Part shown: positions 58,801 to 64,000 of the stretch, one piece after another
Layout: each line of letters begins with the position of its first letter
Numbering within the stretch: position 1 is the first letter of the stretch
DNA from: Symsagittifera roscoffensis
Taxonomy: Eukaryota > Xenacoelomorpha > Acoela > Convolutidae
Assembly (NCBI RefSeq): GCF_963678635.1
Contig: NC_087063.1
Span: 7,412,386 to 7,476,385, forward strand
Reading direction: 5' to 3'
DNA: 64,000 nucleotides
Notes under the pieces: generated by a model
What the model was told of the DNA's origin: nothing
Database searches by the model: none
What the model saw: only the letters and a program-made list of their open reading frames with translations
Program-made: the position numbers and the translations under genes

Positions 58801-59755
58801 CCGTAAAAAATTCGCGTGTTTTAAACATATGCGCAGAGCAACCGCTATCAATCAAGCAAAATTTGTCGGAATTTACGCCAAAATCATTGTCATTAGAATG
58901 AAAACTGAAAAAGTCGACAGTGTTTTCATTTTCTGAAGTAAAATGGCTTTTGTTTTGTTGATTTTTTGATGTAAACTGTTTTTGATGGCTGCTATTTGAA
59001 TGGTTATTTTGGGTATTTTTCCTACAATCTCTAGCAAAATGTCCCATTTGATTGCAATTGTAGCATTTTATGTCTTTCTTGCAATCCTGTTTTCTATGAC
59101 CTTGCTTTCCGCAACTGTAGCATTTAATAGTTTTATTACTAAAAAACGTTTCATTTGTTGAATTTTTCTGCAAAAAAGTCTTGCTTGTTTCGGCAAAATT
59201 TGACAAATCTCTTTTAATCTCGTCCAAGCTTTTTGCATCTTTCGAAAAATTCACCACAGTTGTAAAATTATCAAATTCTTTTGGTAGTCCTTTTAAAAGC
59301 ATTGCAATCATCATTTTTTCAGAAATACCCTCTCCCGCTTCTTGTAGATTCATTTGCAAATTTTCCGATCTAAGTATGTAGTCCTTAATCGATTCGCTCG
59401 CCTCTAATTTCAAATTAGAAATTTCATTTAACATTCTTTGAACACGTGGTCGTTCCGTACTTTTAAAGTAGCTTTGCAGCCGATTCCATGCCGCTGAACC
59501 ATCTGGTTTATCGCGTTTTATTAGCATTACAGACTTTCGATCAAGGCATTGTATTAATTCACACCACAATTGTTCTTTTCTATCATTAACATTAGTCTCA
59601 TTTTCACTACTTCCTGGAACATCTGTTCCCTTCAACGTTTTCTTTAAATTCAAAAGAACTATACGAGCTTCAAATTGCTCAGCAAAATACTCCCAATCAT
59701 TTTCATTTCCCGAAAAAGTCAATTTTTCCAATCTTGTTTGAATACTTCGTGCCAT
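55823..59755 (-). CDS. Copia gag-pol polyprotein, intact
   Basis: 1310 residues, one frame. Gag region (about 1-200), two CCHC zinc knuckles (C212-C225, C231-C244), aspartic protease DSG at 303-305. Integrase: HHCC zinc part H438/H443/C469/C472, catalytic D500, D558, E594; the usual SDNGxEF is SDNPKEF here. Reverse transcriptase has D907 in QWDVKTAYLN and VDD at 995-997 within IWVDDIIY. RNase H: D1164 in SDSDWGG, E1205-E1207, D1240, D1289. The domain order protease-integrase-RT-RNase H is that of Ty1/copia. It copies the element RNA into DNA and inserts it. All catalytic residues are present, so it may be active. It lies antisense in the AASDHPPT intron. Confidence 0.95.
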   Translation of the reverse strand: MARSIQTRLEKLTFSGNENDWEYFAEQFEARIVLLNLKKTLKGTDVPGSSENETNVNDRKEQLWCELIQCLDRKSVMLIKRDKPDGSAAWNRLQSYFKSTERPRVQRMLNEISNLKLEASESIKDYILRSENLQMNLQEAGEGISEKMMIAMLLKGLPKEFDNFTTVVNFSKDAKSLDEIKRDLSNFAETSKTFLQKNSTNETFFSNKTIKCYSCGKQGHRKQDCKKDIKCYNCNQMGHFARDCRKNTQNNHSNSSHQKQFTSKNQQNKSHFTSENENTVDFFSFHSNDNDFGVNSDKFCLIDSGCSAHMFKTREFFTELDTNINGNVGCANGSNSKIVGKGKVTFKVQTSDGRLITIELKDTLFVPTYTANLVSVSKLNRNKADVMFDDVCPRIILPDSSEILLQNQRDLFKMKIELANEHSVENVAMVVSDIEIWHKRLGHNNFDDIKKLENLTEGVKFSQKKHNNCVDCQTEKAKRKAIPKVWGTRATEKLEIVHTDILGPIDTISVDNFKYAIGFIDSYTRFSAVYLLKNKSDSTQMLKQFIADYGKPKTIASDNPKEFKFGKFEQFCLDNAIRTEFSAPYTPEENGKIERTWGSVMAITRCLLQTASMEKKFWSFALKTAFYLKNRVYHSAIGVTPYEKFFQSKPNLKHVKIFGCAAYMFVEKVNMEKLDSRAVKGFLLGYSLNSKCYIVGTELDGNFEFLESRNVTFDEKVFPFKNDDENDSGRELEISVENYSEISEKNSADNVNGGNLENDQLRRSERIKQLNAPEISFFRNETIFDECWLADATFYVDNLPKNANDALSNPNWKKAMQDEYNSLINNNVWELVPQTDQTILGGRWHFTLKYNNEGGISRYKARYVAKGYNQIKGVDFKETFCPTVKMATLRLILAISTAKGFDVRQWDVKTAYLNANLEENVFLQQPEGFEQKDSGGNQLVCKLNKSIYGLKQSGRNWYYTLQMFLKSIDFTASKSDPCLFMRISKDVLEYVCIWVDDIIYACNDANKFISFEQQISSQFKISETAKLYWFLGMKFNFCGDGLEISQEAYIDKLLSKFGLIECKPVSTPAADGLKLCKRLPNEVKLANDKDYRGLIGSLSYLSITTRPDISFIAHCLSRYVNDPTEVHWIAAKRVLRYLKGTRSYKLIYRRCTATPILYGYSDSDWGGDSDTRRSTSGYCFFLFENSGAISWASKLQTTVAKSTAESEATALSLACNEGLFLLNLLIEIKLDLIDFKMFVDNQACISLVKNDVNKGVVKHFAIHLHFIRDLIQKKQLDLNYIGTDNMVADILTKNLGKTKCKRFGLQMFAN

Positions 59756-59952
59756 GGTTAAATGTCACTTCAAATTTCGAATTGTAAAACTTCTCTTTCA
59801 AAACTTCTCTTTTCTTTCAAAACTTCTATTTTCAAAGTTGTAATTCATACAACCAATTCTTTTCTTTCTCTTGAAATCCTATTCATACAAACCACCGTAG
59901 AATTTTACTCTCTGATGCTGTCAGGCGTAGAGTCTCAATTCTTCACGAAATC

Positions 59953-59962
59953 GCCCATAACC
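59953..59962 (-). other. Copia primer-binding site (internal tRNA-iMet type)
   Basis: Minus-strand GGTTATGGGC lies immediately after the 5' LTR. It is complementary to GCCCAUAACC in the anticodon region of eukaryotic initiator tRNA-Met. Drosophila copia is known to prime from that internal, cleaved part of tRNA-iMet rather than from a tRNA 3' end. Confidence 0.8.
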
Positions 59963-60156
59963 TCTTAGGGTCCATAAATTGAAATAGCAGCGAAAGATTT
60001 AATTGAATGAATTAGTTTCCCATTTTTAGTATCAAGAGATTAAAGATCATGACTTCAGAGATTATTCACATCGGTCTGAACGAATTATTACTTCAGATGA
60101 AAGTCAATTGGTTTTAATTAGACAGTGTGCTAAATATATATAATGCACAGTTGAAA
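59963..60156 (-). repeat. Copia 5' LTR
   Basis: 194 bp, same sequence as 55622-55815 with no difference found on reading. It would carry the element promoter. Between it and the gag-pol ATG (59753-59755) is a leader of about 200 bp without other features. Confidence 0.92.
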
Positions 60157-60235
60157 AAAACGATTTTACTCACATTTATCTTAACTGGATGAATTGAAAT
60201 TTAACAAACAAATTGAAGTGATTCATAGTGTTTAG

Positions 60236-60813
60236 GAAAACCCTTCCTTCCCGATGCACCTGATTTCCAATTTAACATATCGCATAATGGAAACTATACT
60301 TCAGTCTTTGCTGTTCGTGGATTCCATGCAATATGCGGTTTGGACATGATGGAACTCAATTCCTCTCGCCTCCCAACTTCTATGATTGCTGCCGTCTCTC
60401 GGAAATTCAGTGAACAAGAACAAAGTTTTATCAACAATTCTGAATCCGCCGAGGAGCGACGTGCAAAATTTCTGAGAATCTGGTGCTTGAAAGAGAGTTA
60501 TTTGAAGGCCAAAGGATACGGCCTGAGCGTTCCGTTGGATTCAATTTCTTTCCAGTTTAATCACCCTAATTTAACCAAAGATATCGCTGTCCTCGACACT
60601 CAAATTTTTGAAGAAGGAGAACGCGTAGACGTGAAGTTCATGGAGTTACTTTTCGACAATCATATACTGGCAGTGTGCTGGGATAAATTCGCTCCAGAAT
60701 CGAGTGTCGAAGTGCTCGAACCTGCCGAGTTTCTTAAAACTCAAAATGGAGTCACTAATGTTGATAGCCCTGTGATGCCTCTTGTAAACACTTTTTATGA
60801 GAAGCCAAAGTAA
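60236..60813 (+). CDS. AASDHPPT: AASDHPPT-type 4'-phosphopantetheinyl transferase, exon 2
   Basis: Starts after gtgtttag (60228-60235) and completes the Gly codon begun in exon 1, giving GKPFLPDAP then FQFNISHNGNY, which holds the NISH motif. CGLDMME is the GxD motif (Asp about residue 118) and WCLKESYLKAKG (about residues 164-175) is the WxxKExxxK signature; its Glu and the GxD Asp bind Mg2+ and CoA. Total length is about 273 residues, slightly shorter than the human enzyme of about 309. Stop at 60811-60813; a polyadenylation signal follows at 61077. The frame is intact and the key residues are present, so the gene is probably functional despite the transposons in its intron. Confidence 0.85.
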
Positions 60814-61076
60814 TACATGATTTGTGCCAACTAGATGTTTTTTTTTAATCAAGAAATCTGAGTGAACTTGAACAGGATACTTATCCAGATAACTGTTTCA
60901 GTTACGGATGATTTAGTTTTAATCGTTAGTGCAAATGGAGTTTCTCTCGGAATCCCTGGCTTACGAACCGGTCGGGTTCGTCCAATCGTCCCATGTCTTT
61001 CACTACTTCGCTGTTAAAATGTACGTACCAAATTGCGTTCGTATTGTCATGCATGCCAAAAGTTAAATGTTTTTAA

Positions 61077-61082
61077 AATAAA
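61077..61082 (+). promoter_or_regulatory. Polyadenylation signal for the AASDHPPT gene
   Basis: AATAAA about 265 bp after the stop codon, followed by a T-rich stretch. It is the first canonical hexamer downstream. Confidence 0.6.
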
Positions 61083-61415
61083 ATTTTGAATATGGATATA
61101 TATTGTGAGCTCATTAAATGGTTATCATTTTTGTGCGACAACTTTTTTTAGGTCTACGAACTTTGGATTCAGGTTTAATATGTTAAACAGAAGCACTTCA
61201 TGAGTGTAGAAAGCTTTTTTAGTTTAACAAATTTTTGGCGGTTAATCCCATTTCTCGCATTCGCAAGAAAAGGAGATAAGAGGTTTACTATTTCTTTAAT
61301 CGCATGATGACAGTTAGCATCAAGATTTCGTTAAAAATTTATTTTCCAAATCAATTTGTTTTCTCTTGAACCTGTGAATTACAACTCTGGCATCGTCTTC
61401 GGAATTACAGATTGA
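61083..61415. other. Intergenic region, AASDHPPT to ARMC6
   Basis: About 330 bp between the polyadenylation signal and the ARMC6 start. gaattacag ends at 61410, five bases before the ATG, and resembles a splice acceptor; it could end a 5'UTR intron or be a spliced-leader acceptor. No TATA box seen. Confidence 0.35.
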
Positions 61416-62801
61416 ATGCTCACTATGAAAATTGCCAGTCAGCAATTGTTCGAAGACACTTACCTCGAAAACAAGGAAATTTTCGATGAAATGTCCCACG
61501 AAGAAATTGTAACAGAAACTGTTAACCAACTGACGAGTCAAGGTGTAAATCTGCAAAACATTCTTTGCTCTGCTGGCGATTTTACTCTAGCTGAAGATGA
61601 TGTCTTTGTGTACAAAGTTTTGTCAGCTTCTGATGAGTTTTTTGCCAATATGAACGAGCAAAATGCTCAAAATCTTATAAATTCGCTGAAGAAAGACCTA
61701 GCAACGCGTGTGTTTGCAGCTAAACATGGATGTTATTCAAAGCTAATGGAAAACCTTAGTAGTTGCGATATTAACGTCTTGGAAGTCCTGTGCGCCATTT
61801 TGGAGAAACAACCAGATCTGGTCAGTTTTGCTGATATAGAAACCATTTTAGCAGTTTTCAAGAGTCTAGTTGGGAGCGATGGTAAAGATGCTGAGCTCAA
61901 GAGCTTGCTCTCAATTTCGGTCAATATTTGTACACTTCACGAGGGAAATAGACAATTCATGGTCAAACTGAAAGCACCTGAAGTTATTTTGGAAGCCATG
62001 CAAAAGTTCCCAAAGCTTTTCGTCTTGAGCTGCAATGCTCTTCGAGTGTTTCTATTGGACGACGACGTTCGCGTTCCGTTCGGAAAAGCCCACGAACATG
62101 CGCAGCATATAGTGGGACAACTTGATGGAATAACCAAAGTAGTAGAAAGTTACAAAGCCACGAATCAGGAACTGGGAAGCAGTTTTGCACTGTTTTCGAC
62201 TCTTGGAAAGTTCTGCGTTAGGAATGAATACTGCCAACAATGCGTAGATATCGGAGCTTTTGAAATTGCTACTGAACTTCTGGAATCAGACGAGTTAAGA
62301 GGAAACGAAAAGTTTGTGCTGTCATTGCTGGCATTCCTGAAAACTGCAGGTGGAAACGATGATGTAAAAGACAAAATAGCCGAGCAAGGTTTCCTCAAAT
62401 CGATTATGACAATATTGGACGAGTTTTCACATAGTGAACAAGTTTGCAACGCCGCTTTAGTGACGTTGTCGGTTGTTGTTTTAAGGAAGCCTCAGTACTC
62501 GAAACAAGTTTTCGATGACAATTTTGCTCAGATTGTAGTTTTGCTACTGGATCGATACAATGATAGTGTTAAAGTACAGGAATCGGCGTTTTTGGCAATC
62601 AGGACCTTGGTCAACAGGTGTGACGAAGGTAAACAGTTGTTGCTTGCTAATGGAGTTGAAGAGTACCTGCAACAAGCTGCAGGCGAAGTGGAAGAGTTGA
62701 AACAGGTTGCAAACGATACACTGAGAGTGCTGGAGTCTACGAAGGGAACATTTAGTGAACCATGGACCGGACAACAAGGAGACAGGATTGCACAAGACTG
62801 A
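61416..62801 (+). CDS. ARMC6: Armadillo repeat-containing protein 6 (ARMC6) orthologue
   Basis: 461 residues, close to the family length of about 450-500. The start KIASQQLFEDTYLENKEIF, then SQGVNLQNIL, matches the KRIAQETFDxAVRENIEEF...SQGVDLSNIV N-terminus known for ARMC6. Armadillo repeats follow, including the diagnostic RVFLLDDDVRVPFGKAHEHA, FCVRNEYCQQCVDIG, TAGGNDDVKDKIAEQG and ALVTLSVVVLRKP segments, and the C-terminal EPWTGQQGDRIAQ matches the conserved WTGQRGN end. Helical ARM repeats form a protein-binding solenoid; the cellular role of ARMC6 is poorly known. There is no intron in the coding region. Start could be M61416 or M61425 (the latter nearer the family start). Confidence 0.92.
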   Translation: MLTMKIASQQLFEDTYLENKEIFDEMSHEEIVTETVNQLTSQGVNLQNILCSAGDFTLAEDDVFVYKVLSASDEFFANMNEQNAQNLINSLKKDLATRVFAAKHGCYSKLMENLSSCDINVLEVLCAILEKQPDLVSFADIETILAVFKSLVGSDGKDAELKSLLSISVNICTLHEGNRQFMVKLKAPEVILEAMQKFPKLFVLSCNALRVFLLDDDVRVPFGKAHEHAQHIVGQLDGITKVVESYKATNQELGSSFALFSTLGKFCVRNEYCQQCVDIGAFEIATELLESDELRGNEKFVLSLLAFLKTAGGNDDVKDKIAEQGFLKSIMTILDEFSHSEQVCNAALVTLSVVVLRKPQYSKQVFDDNFAQIVVLLLDRYNDSVKVQESAFLAIRTLVNRCDEGKQLLLANGVEEYLQQAAGEVEELKQVANDTLRVLESTKGTFSEPWTGQQGDRIAQD

Positions 62802-63072
62802 AAAAAAGGAACCGAATATGTAAAATCTCTCTCAATTTATTAAGACTGTTTGCTAAACGAACTGAAAATCTTTCACGTTCTACCTCTGAAAATGCGTGCC
62901 AATTAGACGATTAACAAACTACGCTCTTAAATTTACTTGATATACATTTACAAAAGTAAGGCGGTGATTGCACGTAATAGAGGAGTCTTAATGATTTGAT
63001 TGATCGTTTTACCAAATTTCACGTTTGTTTGTAAATTTCATCGAGTGTCTGATATCAAAATATAATTCTGTA

Positions 63073-63109
63073 AATAAAATTTTGTATGTTTTCATATTCA
63101 CCAAATAAA
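63073..63109 (+). promoter_or_regulatory. Polyadenylation signals for ARMC6
   Basis: AATAAA at 63073-63078 and again at 63104-63109, about 270-310 bp after the stop codon. Confidence 0.55.
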
Positions 63110-64000
63110 CAAATTAAATGATTCGTCTCTATATGGGCTTTTTGTTCCGACCATTGAAAATGAGAACGAACTTTGTATTCGGGGGTGTTTTAGTTTTTTT
63201 CTTTTAATTTTCCACGCAAAATCACTACTACAAATAATCATCGGACTGGGTTGAGTGATATATAAAATTGAATCCCTTTCAGTCGTGATTCTAACGACAT
63301 TTAAAAAACTTTAAAAAGTTTTGCTAGTGTCGAGAAAAACCGGTTTGAAATTACTGAACTTTCGTCTTATTTTGAGCTTGAGAGAGCCTTGAATTTAAGC
63401 CTTGAAAATTATGTTTTACTCAAATGAATGTAGTTCTTAGAGTTTTAAGCTTCATCTAAGGAATTAAAAATTTGGGAAAAAGTTTTGAAAATTAAAAAAA
63501 TTTAAGTCTTTTGTTTTTCTTTTTATTTGTCTTCAAAACTAGTTTTCCAATTTGCTTATCTTACAATGATTGAATCTTTTTTCACTCAGATTCCCTTATC
63601 ACACCACACCGAAAAAACGACACCAAATTATTTTGTAATTTTTTAAGACTGGTCGTGCCATTCTGTGCTACTTGCACAGTAACTGGCTATCCTTATTTTT
63701 TTTACTGAATTCTGTTCGCGTATTCAGATAACCTAGAACGCCATGGACTCGAGTCTAGCCATCTGTTTACCCTTGCGATAAAGAACTTTCCTGTAAAGAA
63801 CTTGCTTCACATCTGGATTCATCTATTTTTCTGGACACATCCGTTTTCAAAATTCTTAGCAGTCACTGCTTATTTAGCACGGAAGTACACTTAAGCCTGG
63901 GACCTGTTTTTTCAAATGGGAAATATTCAGTTTCGAATAACATTGTCGGCCAGTTATTTGTCGGCTTAGTTTTCACAACTTGGAATCGTTTTTTTTTGCT
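63110..64000. other. No gene seen
   Basis: AT-rich sequence after ARMC6 with long T tracts; no open frame with a recognisable domain, no repeat shared with the rest of the window that I can see. Confidence 0.5.

Larger units (their letters stand above)
55617..60161 (-). mobile_element. Full-length Copia (Ty1/copia) LTR retrotransposon
   Basis: A 4,535-bp element (55622-60156) in minus orientation, flanked by the 5-bp target duplication aaaac (55617-55621 and 60157-60161). It has two 194-bp LTRs with no difference that I can see, a tRNA-iMet primer site, one gag-pol frame of 1310 codons and a polypurine tract. Identical LTRs and an unbroken frame imply a very recent insertion. LTR ends are TTTCAA...CTAAGA on the minus strand, not the usual TG...CA. 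Confidence 0.92.
54818..60235 (+). other. AASDHPPT intron loaded with three transposable elements
   Basis: Donor gtaccg at 54818, acceptor tttag at 60231-60235. Of about 5.4 kb, the Copia element and its duplicated target account for about 4.54 kb, leaving a pre-insertion intron of about 0.88 kb. Most of that remainder is two inverted-repeat elements (54866-55000 and 55025-55294). Between 55300 and 55616 I see nothing but AT-rich sequence. The Copia element is antisense to the gene. Confidence 0.8.

Overview
This is eukaryotic, animal DNA. There are no bacterial operons. Two conserved metazoan genes sit at the right end: an AASDHPPT-type phosphopantetheinyl transferase (two exons, 54574-60813) and an ARMC6 orthologue (61416-62801, one open exon). 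BEL/Pao, Ty3/Gypsy and Copia retrotransposons occur together with hAT-like and palindromic MITEs. BEL/Pao is a metazoan lineage and active BEL plus Copia elements are not a mammalian picture, so an invertebrate, perhaps an arthropod, is most likely. The species cannot be fixed from the sequence. Most of the window is AT-rich; 37-50 kb is visibly GC-richer.

Layout. 1-17.5 kb: a tandem complex in which long AT-rich non-coding modules (copies at 1, 1.57, 4.86, 7.2 and 12.8 kb) alternate with minus-strand BEL/Pao pol relics. It includes a nearly identical 5,250-bp duplication (about 9.5-12.2 kb and 14.8-17.5 kb). 16.4-28.5 kb: a satellite-like head-to-tail array cut out of BEL/Pao pol (end of RT, RNase H, integrase), with unit lengths of about 1,620 and 660 bp. 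28.5-31.6 kb: a decayed gag-like region on the minus strand. 31.6-37 kb: gene-free AT-rich DNA with a fold-back structure and an LTR-like block.

37-50.1 kb is the most unusual part. A decayed Ty3/Gypsy pol on the minus strand (end of RT, RNase H, integrase with its D,D,E motifs, GPF/Y region) continues into a macro-domain-like region. It is followed downstream by about 8.4 kb of further coding-like sequence. The first part of that block encodes a coiled coil and two SGNH-hydrolase-like domains; the rest (37.1-42.3 kb) is unrecognised. Many of its stops lie where tryptophan is expected, and the hexamer CTCAAG/CTTGAG is strongly enriched. The RT core, protease and gag of this element are absent; a 14-bp minisatellite (50.2-50.9 kb) lies where they should be.

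52.8-60.2 kb: a hAT-like MITE with a perfect 8-bp target duplication, a second Gypsy integrase relic, then the AASDHPPT intron. That intron carries a palindromic MITE, a second inverted-repeat element and a full-length Copia element. The Copia element has identical 194-bp LTRs, 5-bp target duplications, an intact 1310-codon gag-pol frame and a copia-type internal tRNA-iMet primer site. It is the only element here that looks recent and intact.
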